DNA from: Pelistega europaea
GTDB taxonomy: Bacteria > Pseudomonadota > Gammaproteobacteria > Burkholderiales > Burkholderiaceae_B
Assembly: GCF_013133775.1 (NCBI RefSeq)
Contig: NZ_JABGBO010000011.1
Span: 1 to 64,000, forward strand
DNA: 64,000 bases
Reading direction: 5' to 3'
The position numbers were made by a program, and so were the translations under genes. The notes below the pieces were generated by a model. That model was not told where the DNA came from. It did not search any database and saw only the letters and a list, made by a program, of their open reading frames with translations. How positions within the stretch are numbered: position 1 is the first letter of the stretch; each line of letters starts with the position of its first letter. Below, one piece after another: positions 19,822 through 29,748 of this stretch.

Positions 19822-20601
19822 ATGAGTTTAGTTAGTCGTCAAATGTTAAGCCAATGGCTTAGTCAGTCCCTAGAAATTTATAACTTTAAAGATTATGCCC
19901 CGAACGGTTTACAGCTACAAGGAAAGCCTTTTATCAAAAAGGTTGTCATGGGTGTGACCGCCTCCAAAGCATTGTTGGAACATGCTGCTCACATCCATGC
20001 TGATGCTGTTATCGTTCATCACGGTTGGTTTTGGAAAAACGAAAACCCATGCATTACTAGTATGAAGTATGAACGTATCGCGTATGCGATTCAACAGGAA
20101 TTAAATATTTTTGCATATCATTTACCTCTTGATGCCCATCCCGTATGGGGAAATAACGCCCAACTTGCACGTGTGTTGGGCCTTCAGGTTAGTAGGGTGG
20201 ATAACAAGCCAGAGACCTGCGGACAGGGTAATTTAATCTGGATGGGTAGTCCACCAGACGGTCTAGAGAAACTAGGCGATTTAGAACTACACATTGCTAC
20301 AATTTTGCAGCGCAAACCGTTGTTTATAGGCAACAAAGAACAACGTGTTTCCCGTATTGCATGGTGTACAGGGGGGGCACAAAGCTTTTTTGAAGATGCA
20401 ATTGCGGCAGGTGCAGAGGCATTTATTACAGGAGAGGCTTCCGAACAAAATTTTCATATAGCCAATGAAACTGGTGTGGCCTTTTTTGCTGCAGGCCACC
20501 ATGCTACTGAACGTTATGGGGTGCAGGCTTTAGGGCATGCACTCAAAGAGCAGTTCCCTGCGCTAGAGGTGGTTTTTGTAGACATACCAAACCCTATCTG
20601 A
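19822..20601 (+). CDS. Nif3-like dinuclear metal centre protein (DUF34/YbgI family)
   Basis: 259 residues of the NIF3 family, which binds two metal ions; suggested to be a GTP cyclohydrolase 1 type 2-like protein, but the true role is open. Metal-binding patterns VIVHHGWFW (about residue 65), FAYHLPLDAHPVWGN and AAGHHATERYG (about 230) are intact, and WCTGGAQSFFEDAIAAGAEA is typical. It diverges from the protease gene with almost no spacer, so the promoters must lie inside the neighbours' coding regions. Confidence 0.9.
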   Translation: MSLVSRQMLSQWLSQSLEIYNFKDYAPNGLQLQGKPFIKKVVMGVTASKALLEHAAHIHADAVIVHHGWFWKNENPCITSMKYERIAYAIQQELNIFAYHLPLDAHPVWGNNAQLARVLGLQVSRVDNKPETCGQGNLIWMGSPPDGLEKLGDLELHIATILQRKPLFIGNKEQRVSRIAWCTGGAQSFFEDAIAAGAEAFITGEASEQNFHIANETGVAFFAAGHHATERYGVQALGHALKEQFPALEVVFVDIPNPI

Positions 20602-20737
20602 CGTATAACCATGCCGTTTTTCGTGTTGCAGTTACACCGTATTTTATAAAAGTGTCGTATTCTTGCTACGGTCTATGGCAACGTTTTTGTATTATTTGGT
20701 GAGGTAGTTTGCGAGTAGCTGTAAAAATTTTATGCAA

Positions 20738-20764
20738 AAGCCCCAAAACTTCATGTTGGGGCTT
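20738..20764 (-). terminator. Terminator of mscL
   Basis: AAGCCCCAA (20738-20746) pairs with TTGGGGCTT (20756-20764). On the minus strand the stem is followed by TTTTGCATAAAATTTTT. It lies 44 bases beyond the mscL stop. Confidence 0.75.
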
Positions 20765-20807
20765 GCTACTACTCAGGCTATTCAATTCAACTTAAGTCAA
20801 TAATCAG

Positions 20808-21245
20808 TTATTTTTTAAGTGCATCGCGGATTTCGCGTAATAAAACAATATCTTCTGGATCTGGTTCTGCAGCTTTTTCTTCTTCAAAGCGGGCACGTGC
20901 CTTGGCGATAGATTTCACGAAGATAAAGACAACCAACGCTAAAAGAATGAAGTTAATTAAGATGGTGATAAAGTTTCCATAGGCAAAAACCGTTGCACCT
21001 GCCTCTTGTAAAGCAGCTAAAGTTTGTGGGCCTGTATAGCCTTCTGGTTGTGATAATACAATGAATTTATTAGAAAAATCGACATTTCCGCCGATGAGAA
21101 AATTTACTAAAGGCATAATCACGTCTTTGACTAAAGAGTCAATAATCTTACCGAAAGCTCCTCCGATAATCACACCGACTGCTAAATCAATCATATTGCC
21201 TTTAACTGCAAATTCTTGGAATTCTTTTAAAAAACCTTTACTCAT
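20808..21245 (-). CDS. mscL: Large-conductance mechanosensitive channel MscL
   Basis: Pentameric inner-membrane channel that opens on hypo-osmotic shock. The 145 residues include the amphipathic N-terminus [16 protein letters not shown] and TM1 [20 protein letters not shown] periplasmic loop, TM2 ([19 protein letters not shown]) and a charged C-terminal helix ending [14 protein letters not shown] follow. It is monocistronic and divergent from petA. Confidence 0.97.
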   Translation of the reverse strand: MSKGFLKEFQEFAVKGNMIDLAVGVIIGGAFGKIIDSLVKDVIMPLVNFLIGGNVDFSNKFIVLSQPEGYTGPQTLAALQEAGATVFAYGNFITILINFILLALVVFIFVKSIAKARARFEEEKAAEPDPEDIVLLREIRDALKK

Positions 21246-21365
21246 AATTTGTGTCCTTTATTTCCTTGAATTGAATAGACGGTATATAATAATAAGATAA
21301 GTTTAAATAAACTATCATAAATGTGTTATTTTTTTACACCTTGGCAGTATCAATAAGGATCGATA

Positions 21366-22007
21366 ATGAGTCAGGATTCAAATTTACATCAAAATGAAGG
21401 GCAGTCTTCACCAGACGTCTTGCCCGATGACCCTTCGCGTCGTTTCTGGTTAGGCACGGCCTGTGCTGTGGGTGGTGTGGCTGGTGTTGCGACGTTGACA
21501 CCGTTTGTCGCATCAATGAACCCATCTGATCGCGCAAAAGCAGCTGGTGCTCCTATCACTGTTAACTTGAGTGTTATTGCTCCAGGCACGATGATTACCG
21601 CAGAATGGCAAGGTAAGCCAGTGTGGGTATTACATCGCACACCTGAGATGATTGAAGGCCTCAAGAAAAATGACCCTTTCCTTGCCGATCCCAACTCTGA
21701 TCGTCCAGGATTTACCCCAGACTATGCTAAAAATACCAATCGCTCTCGCAAACCAGAGTGGCTGGTAGTTGTTGGTATTTGTACACACTTGGGCTGTTCT
21801 CCTTCTCCTCGCTTTGCCGTGGGTGGTTCAGAGGGTATGCCAGCTAACTGGGAAGGTGGCTTCTTGTGCCCTTGTCACGGTTCACGCTTCGATTTGGCTG
21901 GTCGCGTGTTTAAAAACCAACCAGCTCCAGATAATCTTTTGGTGCCACCATATTACTTTGTGGATGACAACACAATTATGGTTGGTTTGGAACAAGCAGC
22001 AGGCTAG
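21366..22007 (+). CDS. petA: Ubiquinol-cytochrome c reductase iron-sulfur (Rieske) subunit
   Basis: Rieske [2Fe-2S] protein of the bc1 complex; 213 residues. A twin-arginine-type anchor ([14 protein letters not shown], followed by a hydrophobic segment) precedes a periplasmic domain with cluster ligands CTHLGC and CPCHGS. Target of the Tat system encoded upstream. RBS AAGGAT precedes the ATG. First gene of petABC. Confidence 0.97.
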   Translation: MSQDSNLHQNEGQSSPDVLPDDPSRRFWLGTACAVGGVAGVATLTPFVASMNPSDRAKAAGAPITVNLSVIAPGTMITAEWQGKPVWVLHRTPEMIEGLKKNDPFLADPNSDRPGFTPDYAKNTNRSRKPEWLVVVGICTHLGCSPSPRFAVGGSEGMPANWEGGFLCPCHGSRFDLAGRVFKNQPAPDNLLVPPYYFVDDNTIMVGLEQAAG

Positions 22008-22037
22008 TTTTGCCTCATTAACTAAGGGAGCCTTTAC

Positions 22038-23423
22038 ATGGCCGGCGATAAAGTTGTAGAAACAAAGGGATTTTTAGGTTGGATTGACCACCGTTTCCCT
22101 GCAAGTAAACTCTGGAAAGAACATCTCAGTGAGTACTATGCTCCTAAGAATTTCAATTTCTGGTATTTCTTTGGTTCATTGGCATTATTGGTATTAGTGA
22201 TTCAAATCGTCACTGGTATCTTTATGGTGATGCACTATAAACCTGATGCAGATTTAGCGTTTGCTTCGGTTGAGTATATTATGCGCGAAGTGCCTTATGG
22301 CTGGATTATCCGCTATATGCATTCTACTGGCGCGTCTATGTTCTTCGTGGTGGTGTATTTACATATGCTACGAGGTATGTTCTATGGTTCATACCGTAAA
22401 CCTCGCGAACTAGTGTGGATTTTTGGTGTGGCAATTTTCCTCTGTTTGATGGCAGAAGCTTTCTTTGGCTACCTCTTACCTTGGGGCCAAATGTCATTCT
22501 GGGGAGCACAAGTAATCGTTAACTTGTTCTCTGCAATTCCTTTTGTTGGTCCAGACTTATCTGTATGGATTCGTGGTGACTTCGTGGTATCTGATGCGAC
22601 ACTTAATCGCTTCTTTGCTTTCCACGTGATTGCTATTCCATTAGTGCTTATTGGTTTGATTGCTGCTCATATTATTGCGTTGCATGAAGTAGGCTCTAAT
22701 AACCCAGACGGTATCGAAATTAAGGCCAAGAAAGACGCCAATGGTCGTCCACTAGATGGTATTCCATTCCACCCTTATTACTCAGTGCATGACTTGGTAG
22801 GTGTGTCTGGTTTCCTTATCGTGTTTGCAGCGATTATGTTCTTCGCTCCAACTATGGGCGGTTACTTCTTAGAGTCTAATAACTTCTTACCAGCTGACCC
22901 ATTCAAAACTCCTCCTCACATTGCACCAGTATGGTATTTCACACCTTTCTATTCTATGTTGCGTGCAACAACTGACGAGTTTACATGGGCATTGGTCGCT
23001 TTTGCATTAATCTTTGCTGTGGGTATCCTTCTTAGCAAGAAGATTAAAGCACCTTGGAAACTTATCTTCCCTGTAATTTTAGTGGTGGTAGCCGTATTGC
23101 TTCGTGTCTTTGATGCGAAGTTCTGGGGTGTGGTTGTTATGGGTGGTACAGTGGTTATCCTTGGTTTCTTGCCTTGGTTAGACCAATCACCAGTAAAATC
23201 TATCCGTTATCGTCCAGGTTGGCACAAACTTGTCTACGCTATCTTCATTATTGACTTCGTAGTATTAGGTGTTATTGGTACTAAAGCACCATCTCCTGTG
23301 CTCAATATCATTTCACAAGTGGGTACGGTTGTGTATTTGGCATTCTTCTTCTTTATGCCAATTTGGAGCCGTTTGGGTACGTTCAAGCAAGTGCCTGAGC
23401 GTGTAAATTACCACCCTCACTAA
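22038..23423 (+). CDS. petB: Cytochrome b subunit of the bc1 complex
   Basis: Membrane cytochrome b, about eight transmembrane helices, 461 residues. Haem-ligand histidines lie in YMHSTGASMFFVVVYLHMLR and FAFHVIAIPLVLIGLIAAH. The quinol-site region GYLLPWGQMSFWGAQVI and the PPH motif around TPPHIAPVWYF are clear. The C-terminal helices are of the longer proteobacterial type. Confidence 0.97.
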   Translation: MAGDKVVETKGFLGWIDHRFPASKLWKEHLSEYYAPKNFNFWYFFGSLALLVLVIQIVTGIFMVMHYKPDADLAFASVEYIMREVPYGWIIRYMHSTGASMFFVVVYLHMLRGMFYGSYRKPRELVWIFGVAIFLCLMAEAFFGYLLPWGQMSFWGAQVIVNLFSAIPFVGPDLSVWIRGDFVVSDATLNRFFAFHVIAIPLVLIGLIAAHIIALHEVGSNNPDGIEIKAKKDANGRPLDGIPFHPYYSVHDLVGVSGFLIVFAAIMFFAPTMGGYFLESNNFLPADPFKTPPHIAPVWYFTPFYSMLRATTDEFTWALVAFALIFAVGILLSKKIKAPWKLIFPVILVVVAVLLRVFDAKFWGVVVMGGTVVILGFLPWLDQSPVKSIRYRPGWHKLVYAIFIIDFVVLGVIGTKAPSPVLNIISQVGTVVYLAFFFFMPIWSRLGTFKQVPERVNYHPH

Positions 23424-23441
23424 GATTTTTGAGGAAATAAC

Positions 23442-24296
23442 ATGATTAAAAAGATTTTAGGCGCATTACTTATGGTGGTCTCAGTCGGTGGCGGTGTAGC
23501 CACCGCTTCTGAGGGTGGCTATCCTTGGGACGTTGCTCCTGTGCCAGTCACTGATAAAGCTGCTTTACAACATGGTGCGAAGTTATTTATTAACTACTGT
23601 ATGAACTGTCACGGCGCAAGCTTATTGCGTTACAACAACCTCACTCAAATTGGTCTTACAGAGCGCCAAATTGAAGAGAACTTGTTATTCACAGGCAAGA
23701 AAGTGGGCGATAAAATGACAATCGCAATGAAACCCAAAGATGCTAAGTTATGGTTTGGTGCAACACCACCTGACTTGTCTTTGATGGCACGTGCTAAGGC
23801 AGAGAACTTAGGTCAACCAGGTACAGATTATATCTATACCTACTTACGCACTTTCTATCGTGATCAGTCACGTCCTTTAGGTTGGAATAATCTTGTATTC
23901 CCTAATGCAGGTATGCCTAACCCACTTTGGGAAAAACAAGGCCCTGTAGAGGTGACTTTCAAGGATATTCACAAGGTTGAAAAAGACGGTGCAGAGCAAT
24001 GGGTTGAGACCGTCTCTAAAGTAGACGCTCAAGGCTATAAATCTGTTATCAGCGAGACTGCCCTTTCTGACTATAAAGGTGAAGGTGGTAGTCATGCAGA
24101 GATTCATTACCTTGATAAAGACAAACAAGCCCTCTATGATAAAGATGTGGCTGACTTGACTGCCTTTATGGGCTGGATGGCTGAGCCTCAACAAGAGTTC
24201 CGCAAGACACTTGGTGTGTGGGTATTGTTCTTCTTGTCAATCTTATTTGTTGTTATTTGGCAGTTGAATAAAGCCTACTGGAAGCATGTTAAGTAA
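23442..24296 (+). CDS. petC: Cytochrome c1 subunit of the bc1 complex
   Basis: 284 residues: signal peptide (about 1-22), haem-binding CMNCHG near residue 53, axial-ligand region with LMARAKAE and the RPLGWNN/FPNAGMPNPL stretch. A C-terminal transmembrane anchor (VWVLFFLSILFVVIWQL) completes it. Haem attachment would depend on the System II genes at 40.4-43.8 kb. A strong terminator follows. Confidence 0.97.
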   Translation: MIKKILGALLMVVSVGGGVATASEGGYPWDVAPVPVTDKAALQHGAKLFINYCMNCHGASLLRYNNLTQIGLTERQIEENLLFTGKKVGDKMTIAMKPKDAKLWFGATPPDLSLMARAKAENLGQPGTDYIYTYLRTFYRDQSRPLGWNNLVFPNAGMPNPLWEKQGPVEVTFKDIHKVEKDGAEQWVETVSKVDAQGYKSVISETALSDYKGEGGSHAEIHYLDKDKQALYDKDVADLTAFMGWMAEPQQEFRKTLGVWVLFFLSILFVVIWQLNKAYWKHVK

Positions 24297-24314
24297 TTGC
24301 TAGCGTTCGCTTTC

Positions 24315-24345
24315 AAAAAGGGTGAGCCATGTGTTCACCCTTTTT
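24315..24345 (+). terminator. Terminator of petABC
   Basis: Perfect 11-bp stem AAAAAGGGTGA (24315-24325) / TCACCCTTTTT (24335-24345) with a 9-base loop and a T-run, 18 bases after the petC stop. Confidence 0.9.
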
Positions 24346-24495
24346 GTTTATCCTGTTTTGTGGATTTCTCTTTTTTTTATTTCCTCTGAAAGTGTTGAGG
24401 TTCTCGGCTGTTGTGAGTAAGTCTAGGTGGACAGTATTTGCTCATAAAATAAGGCAAATAAGAAAGAGGGGGTTATAGGAAATAAGAGAGGCGGT

Positions 24496-24525
24496 TTGAA
24501 ATTGCTATAGCATTTCTTGTAGAAT
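24496..24525 (+). promoter_or_regulatory. Candidate sigma70 promoter for sspA
   Basis: TTGAAA (24496-24501) and TAGAAT (24520-24525) are 18 bases apart, in the 375-base stretch between petC and sspA. It would give a leader of about 140 nt. I see no other gene or clear structure in that stretch beyond the petC terminator. Confidence 0.5.
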
Positions 24526-24671
24526 AGTAGATTGTAATTTGTGAAGCTAGATAGGGTAGTGGGGTGGTCAGTTTTGGTACGACCAATGCTGGCATAGCTT
24601 ACTAGATTTCTAAAAATATCCCTGATTTTGGCATTTTTGCTAATACATTTTTATAAAAGGAGTCGCACATT

Positions 24672-25283
24672 ATGATGGTGCTTTACTCTGGCACAACGTG
24701 CCCATTTTCACAACGTTGCCGTTTTGTTTTGTATGAAAAAGGCATGGATTTTGAAATTAAGGATATCGACCTATTTAATAAGCCAGAAGATATTTCTGTG
24801 ATGAATCCTTATGGTACTGTGCCTATCTTAGTTGAGCGTGATTTGATTTTGTACGAATCTAATATTATTAATGAGTACATTGATGAGCGCTTCCCTCATC
24901 CACAGTTGATGCCTGCGGATCCTATTATGCGCGCGCGTACTCGTTTGTTCTTGCATAACTTTGAGAAAGAGTTATTTGTGCACGTATCTGTGTTAGAAGA
25001 CCGCACTAAAGCGCATGACGAGGCTTTGTTGAACAAAACGCGTGCGATTATTCGTGATCGTTTATCGCAAATTGCACCATTGATGGTGAAAAATCGCTAT
25101 ATGCTTGGTGATGAGTTCTCTATGTTAGATGTAACTATGGCTCCATTATTGTGGCGCTTGGATTACTATGGTATTGAATTGCCTAAAGGTGCTGCACCTA
25201 TTCAGAAATATGCTGAGCGTATTTTCTCTCGTCCGGCCTTTATTGAGGCGCTGACACCATCAGAGAAAGTGATGCGCCGTTAA
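24672..25283 (+). CDS. sspA: Stringent starvation protein A (SspA), GST-fold
   Basis: RNA polymerase-associated protein of glutathione-S-transferase fold; 203 residues, normal length. The thioredoxin-like N-domain reads LYSGTTCPFSQRCRFVLYEKG with the cis-Pro in GTVPILVERD, and the helical C-domain follows. In E. coli it helps the polymerase at stress and phage late promoters. It is followed by sspB after 278 bases rather than tightly coupled. AAGGAG is 9 bases upstream of the first of two ATGs. Confidence 0.93.
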   Translation: MMVLYSGTTCPFSQRCRFVLYEKGMDFEIKDIDLFNKPEDISVMNPYGTVPILVERDLILYESNIINEYIDERFPHPQLMPADPIMRARTRLFLHNFEKELFVHVSVLEDRTKAHDEALLNKTRAIIRDRLSQIAPLMVKNRYMLGDEFSMLDVTMAPLLWRLDYYGIELPKGAAPIQKYAERIFSRPAFIEALTPSEKVMRR

Positions 25284-25561
25284 TTAAGCATTGCTTAAGT
25301 ATTTTCTTGAGTCGACTTTTGATTTTTCAGTTACTTGTTTTGTTGAGGCTAAATCGTTATTTAATAGTGCGGATTGCGTTATTAGCAAGTAGATGAGTTG
25401 TGCATCGTTGAATGATAGGATGCAGTTTCGTTGAGCAACGGTTTGTATTTGATGGTCGATAAAATATATTGACTGAAATAAGAAGTGGGATGAGATTGGG
25501 CATTGGCTGTATTGGTTGATGCCCTTATTTTTGAAAAAATATTTATTGTTGAGGAGTTCCT

Positions 25562-25975
25562 ATGTTACCTCCTAGTAGCAAACCTTATTTAGTCAACGCC
25601 ATTTATGAATGGTGTGTAGATCAAGGTTATACCCCCTATATGATGGTTAAGGTGGATAAGCATTGCCGTGTGCCACAAGCCTATGTACGTGATGGTAGTA
25701 TTGTGCTTAACGTGAATCCTGAGGCTGTTAAGGATTTTGTCATGAGCGACGGTTGGGTGGGTTTCACCGCACGTTTTAATGGCGTAGCACAGATGGTGAG
25801 CTTTCCCATTACGGCGATTGCTGCCGTATATGCACGCGAAACCCAAGAGGGCATGGGGTTTGAGGTGACGGAGTATCAAGGGGACGATAGTCCTAGCGAT
25901 GATGGTGATGCTGATGCTGATGCTTCTTCTTCAAATACACCTCCTAAGAAACCGACATTTAGTTTGGTGGAGTAG
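25562..25975 (+). CDS. sspB: ClpXP adaptor SspB
   Basis: Delivers ssrA-tagged proteins to ClpXP. 137 residues: a compact folded domain (about 1-110) with SKPYLVNAIYEWCVDQGYTP and GWVGFTARFNGV. A low-complexity acidic linker (about 112-128) then leads to the C-terminal PTFSLVE tail, matching the ClpX-docking peptide of the family. GAGG lies just upstream of the start. Confidence 0.94.
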   Translation: MLPPSSKPYLVNAIYEWCVDQGYTPYMMVKVDKHCRVPQAYVRDGSIVLNVNPEAVKDFVMSDGWVGFTARFNGVAQMVSFPITAIAAVYARETQEGMGFEVTEYQGDDSPSDDGDADADASSSNTPPKKPTFSLVE

Positions 25976-26184
25976 GGAAGCTAAAGGTTTTGTGTTCAGA
26001 TGACCTTTCGGTGCACTGATATTGATTGATGTGCTATGAATGGAAAGGTCGTCGCTATGACGTTTGACATGAGGATGGATTCACAAACACAATGCTTTCT
26101 TTCTTTAGAATGAGTCATGAAGCAGTAAATTTGTTGTTAAACAACAACGCTGATGCAAATAAAGCAAATTAATTGCGGTAACAC

Positions 26185-26213
26185 TTGCCAAAACCTAAAA
26201 ACCTACCTATAAT
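26185..26213 (+). promoter_or_regulatory. Near-consensus sigma70 promoter of tRNA-Thr
   Basis: TTGCCA (26185-26190), 17-base spacer, TATAAT (26208-26213). The tRNA starts 17 bases after the -10 box. Confidence 0.8.
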
Positions 26214-26229
26214 TATATCTTCTTTCGAT

Positions 26230-26305
26230 GCCGGCTTAGCTCAGCAGGTAGAGCAGCTGATTTGTAATCAGAAGGTCACGAGTTCGATTCTTGTAGCCGG
26301 CACCA
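26230..26305 (+). tRNA. tRNA-Thr (anticodon UGU)
   Basis: 76-base cloverleaf. The acceptor arms GCCGGCT (26230-26236) and AGCCGGC (26295-26301) pair, followed by A and an encoded CCA. The D-arm is AGCTCAGCAGGTAGAGC and the T-arm contains GTTCGATTC. The anticodon loop TTTGTAA gives TGT, reading ACA/ACG threonine codons. Very close to the enteric tRNA-Thr(UGU). It stands at the left border of the accessory region. Confidence 0.97.
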
Positions 26306-26314
26306 CAGAATTTT

Positions 26315-26343
26315 AAGCCCATATCTTCGGATATGGGCTTTTT
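26315..26343 (+). terminator. Terminator after tRNA-Thr
   Basis: Perfect 11-bp stem AAGCCCATATC (26315-26325) / GATATGGGCTT (26330-26340) closed by a TTCG tetraloop and followed by TTT. Confidence 0.9.
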
Positions 26344-26427
26344 ACGTTTCTGGTTTGTAAACAGGTGTAGAACTCTTGCGCCTTTTTAAACATAAAGTCT
26401 CTCTGGTTCACACAATGCTAGATATAG

Positions 26428-29400
26428 CTAATTTTTAAAGACTACCTTATCGAAAGACGCATATTTCATTATTTGATGAAATAAATTTACCTCTTCCTTA
26501 TTTTTGGATTGCCATTTTTGCAAATGATGACGATGACCAAAGAACAGAAGATGACGTCTTGCCCGTGAGCAAGCCACATTTAATCGCTTTTTATCCAAGA
26601 TGAAGTTAAGATTGCCTTCTGTGCGAACTGTAGAGTAGCACACAATATCGGCCTCACTGCCTTGAAAAGCATCGACGGTGTCCACGGCTACAGAAACAGC
26701 ACCAAGTTTTTCATCTTGCATATTCCAGCCGATTTGACCAAGGATGCGACGAATACAATGCTTCTGTGCGCTATAGGGTGTAATTACTGCAACGGAAATG
26801 GGGTTCGGATAATCACGCTTGGAGAGTATTTTTAGGAAATCAGCAATGGCAAAGGCTTCAAGTTCATTGCTTTTGCTTGTACCGCATTGCTTTTGCGTGC
26901 CCTTCACATCAACCCAATAAATACTCTTTTCTAAGAGATATTGACTGTCAAAATGCGTGTCAGAAAGCCCATTAAAGAGCCTCCGTTTACCCTGTGGACT
27001 ATAAAAAAGATTAGCCACGAGATTGCCAATATCAGGTGCCATGCGATATTGTTTATTCAGTGTTTCCTTACACTCGGCAGGCAAGCGATTAAACATCAAT
27101 TCAAAAAAGCTTTCTTCAAAGAAATTTTCTTGTAAAAACTCGAGCGCTTGCGTTGCTTCGTCATCGCGAAGCATGGGAGCAATACTTGGCGGTAGTTGAT
27201 AGTGATCGCCCACCAAAACCACTTTTCTTGATCGTAGAATAGGAATGAGAATTTCAGGGACTGTTGCTCGCCCAGCTTCGTCAATGATGGCGACATCAAA
27301 TTGAAGTTGGTCAATGCCTCCTTTGTTTGTCGCTAACCCTACACAAGTTGCTCCTACTAAGTTACGATTATTAAGTAAAGTGATAAAGAGCTCTTCTTGT
27401 CCTTTAGGGTTTTGTGAGAGCTGAGTAAGTTTTGCATACCATGAATAGCAAAGCGTTTGTTCATCCCCTGCTAAATGAGTTGCTGCTTGGATAGCGCTAT
27501 TATTTAATTGACTTATAAAGTCGTTATATTGTTTGTTAAAAGACAAGGTCTGCACACTGGCACTCATTTTGTCCTGATTACCAATGCGTATGGCTTGTAG
27601 GGAGGAAGAAAAGCGAGATTGGTGTTTTTCTAAAAACTTGCTTAATGCATTGTCAACAGCGGTGTTTTGTTGAGAAACGACCAGCACACGGCAATGTGGA
27701 TTTCTCAAGAATAATTGATAAAGAATTTCTACAATGGCTGTCGTTTTCCCTGCACCCGGTGGACCTTGAATCAAGGCAATATTAGGCTCTCTCAGTGCTA
27801 AACGCACCACATCTTTTTGGCTTTCGTCCAATTGGGTAGACCAAGCAATGTCGGTAGATATTTCTTCCTGATTAGGTAGGTAGTTTTCAGGCGCTAATAA
27901 AATATTCTTCAAGGCTGGATTAACCATGCGATCCATGGAAAAATCCTCTAGTGCTTGTTCCTGTCGTTTGAGAGGGACACTAGGAATGCTGACGACTAGG
28001 CGTAGCATGCAATCTGCATCGTTGTTGAAAAGGAATGAACCCTCAATTTTGATGCGACCTTCTTGCGAGGTATAGAGAGGTGGACGGTAATCGTAACGTG
28101 TTGCAGGAACATAGTCAGCTCGCTCTTTGTCCCAGTAATCTAAATGGATGCAGTATTCAGGACGAAGAGAGGATTCTTCATCAAGCACTTCCTTGAGTTT
28201 TGGATATAATTGATTAAAGTGATCAATGAACGGTTCTGGTAATAAGGCTTTTGAAATGGTTAGCGTGTTATTCGCTAAATCGTAATCGGCTATGCTTAGG
28301 GGAAATGTCAATACCGTGTTTTCATCTAGGTTTCGTTGGTACGCGATGACGCGTTCCCAATGTTGGTAAAAGCGTGCTTGTGCAAGACGAATCGGCGAAT
28401 CACTTAAGTCTCGCATAGCTTGGGTACAGAAGTGGAGAAATTCTTTTATTCCGTAGTCCCAGCCTATTTGTTCGGCACGTGCGAGTTTGTGATCAATGAG
28501 AATGAAACTGAAAGGAGTATCTAGCCCAACGGATAAGTGATTGCCTTGGGTGACTTGCTGGACTTCTAATAGTGAGAGGTCGTTGCTCACTTGACAATCT
28601 ATTCTGACAGACGACTTAGCAAGAGAAATCATGCCGGTAGCAGGGATATATGCTAATAGTGTCCAATGTTCGTTGGGGTGCCAGAATGCATCATCCGTAA
28701 TTTGTCGAAGATGATGTTCTTGAATGCTGATGTAGAGCTGTTGGTATTGTTGGGCGGATTTGGTAGCATAATTAAATTGACTTACTTCAATGCCCCAACC
28801 ATCTGGATTAAATGGATTTTTATGTAATGTTAAATCGTATGCACTCGGAAAAACAAGTATTTTTTGACCTGTTAGAAGTTTTAGTCCTGGGTGTTTTAGT
28901 TGATCTAGAGGCAGATGAGCCGGTACCATCCCATCACAGAGGAATCCTCTAGCATTTTTTCCCTTAATGCGGTCTACAACGAATTCTATGGGTTCTTCAG
29001 GCAGGATATGGTGGTAATAAATCTCACCACGAGCAACACAGCCATAGAAAAGATGGGAGTGTTCTTTATGTACAGACTTAATCAGTACAGGGATATCATC
29101 GCCATATTTTAGGGCGAGAGCGTTTTGGGTATTGTACTCGCGACCAAAGGAAATGGTATGATTAAAGGGGGCTAATTCTTTGCCTACTTCACTCATGGAA
29201 ACTAACACGAGTTTGCCAGGATAAAGCCATTCAAGGGGCAAAGAAGAATTAATAGGAGGCAACCCAATCAATTGTTCAAAGTTTTCTTGTTCTACGAAAT
29301 CATCTATTAGCACTTCCATATAATCAAGATAGCGGCGATATTCTTCCAACCGTATGAAGGCATCTTCCAAGCGTGCGTACTCGCGTCGTAACGCTGATTT

Positions 29401-29742
29401 GCGATAAGGGCTGGAGGTTTTATCGTTAATTTCTTGATCAATTGTGAGCCTTATGTGCTGCAAGTCTTCTGGTATACTTGCAACAGCAGTTCGGCGCTCT
29501 TGAATGTTCTTTTTCAAAAACTGAGCTTGAGCATCAGCTAGCGTTCGTTGGTGTTTTTGACGTGCAATGGCATCCCACGTCTGTGCTTTTTCTAGCTCCT
29601 GCAAATTCTTTTGTCGTCTTTCTTCGGCTTGCTTTTGTCGCTCTTTTTCTTCTTCTGTGTTGATGTCATAAAGCCAATCAATAGCGGTGGCGCTGGCTAG
29701 TACGACGAGCCCCGCTATAATAATGATAGTTTTCTCATCCAT
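26428..29742 (-). CDS. Membrane-anchored SF1 (Upf1/DNA2-like) helicase, last gene of an unnamed four-gene operon
   Basis: 1104 residues. The N-terminus has one hydrophobic helix (about 5-23), then a Lys/Glu/Gln-rich coiled coil (about 28-130). A roughly 500-residue region that I do not recognise follows. The C-terminal part is a superfamily 1 helicase of the AAA_11/AAA_12 kind. Walker A is GPPGAGKTT (about 660) and motif II is DEAGRA (about 817). Then come LVGDHYQLPPSI, QYRMAPDIG (about 900), AFQGSEADIV (about 1025) and NVACSRARR (about 1055). All helicase motifs look intact. It starts 6 bases after the previous gene stops, so translation is coupled. DEAG in place of DEAD/DEAS is usual for this family. 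Role unknown; a defence function is my inference from architecture and setting. Confidence 0.85.
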   Translation of the reverse strand: MDEKTIIIIAGLVVLASATAIDWLYDINTEEEKERQKQAEERRQKNLQELEKAQTWDAIARQKHQRTLADAQAQFLKKNIQERRTAVASIPEDLQHIRLTIDQEINDKTSSPYRKSALRREYARLEDAFIRLEEYRRYLDYMEVLIDDFVEQENFEQLIGLPPINSSLPLEWLYPGKLVLVSMSEVGKELAPFNHTISFGREYNTQNALALKYGDDIPVLIKSVHKEHSHLFYGCVARGEIYYHHILPEEPIEFVVDRIKGKNARGFLCDGMVPAHLPLDQLKHPGLKLLTGQKILVFPSAYDLTLHKNPFNPDGWGIEVSQFNYATKSAQQYQQLYISIQEHHLRQITDDAFWHPNEHWTLLAYIPATGMISLAKSSVRIDCQVSNDLSLLEVQQVTQGNHLSVGLDTPFSFILIDHKLARAEQIGWDYGIKEFLHFCTQAMRDLSDSPIRLAQARFYQHWERVIAYQRNLDENTVLTFPLSIADYDLANNTLTISKALLPEPFIDHFNQLYPKLKEVLDEESSLRPEYCIHLDYWDKERADYVPATRYDYRPPLYTSQEGRIKIEGSFLFNNDADCMLRLVVSIPSVPLKRQEQALEDFSMDRMVNPALKNILLAPENYLPNQEEISTDIAWSTQLDESQKDVVRLALREPNIALIQGPPGAGKTTAIVEILYQLFLRNPHCRVLVVSQQNTAVDNALSKFLEKHQSRFSSSLQAIRIGNQDKMSASVQTLSFNKQYNDFISQLNNSAIQAATHLAGDEQTLCYSWYAKLTQLSQNPKGQEELFITLLNNRNLVGATCVGLATNKGGIDQLQFDVAIIDEAGRATVPEILIPILRSRKVVLVGDHYQLPPSIAPMLRDDEATQALEFLQENFFEESFFELMFNRLPAECKETLNKQYRMAPDIGNLVANLFYSPQGKRRLFNGLSDTHFDSQYLLEKSIYWVDVKGTQKQCGTSKSNELEAFAIADFLKILSKRDYPNPISVAVITPYSAQKHCIRRILGQIGWNMQDEKLGAVSVAVDTVDAFQGSEADIVCYSTVRTEGNLNFILDKKRLNVACSRARRHLLFFGHRHHLQKWQSKNKEEVNLFHQIMKYASFDKVVFKN

Positions 29743-29748
29743 CTTATC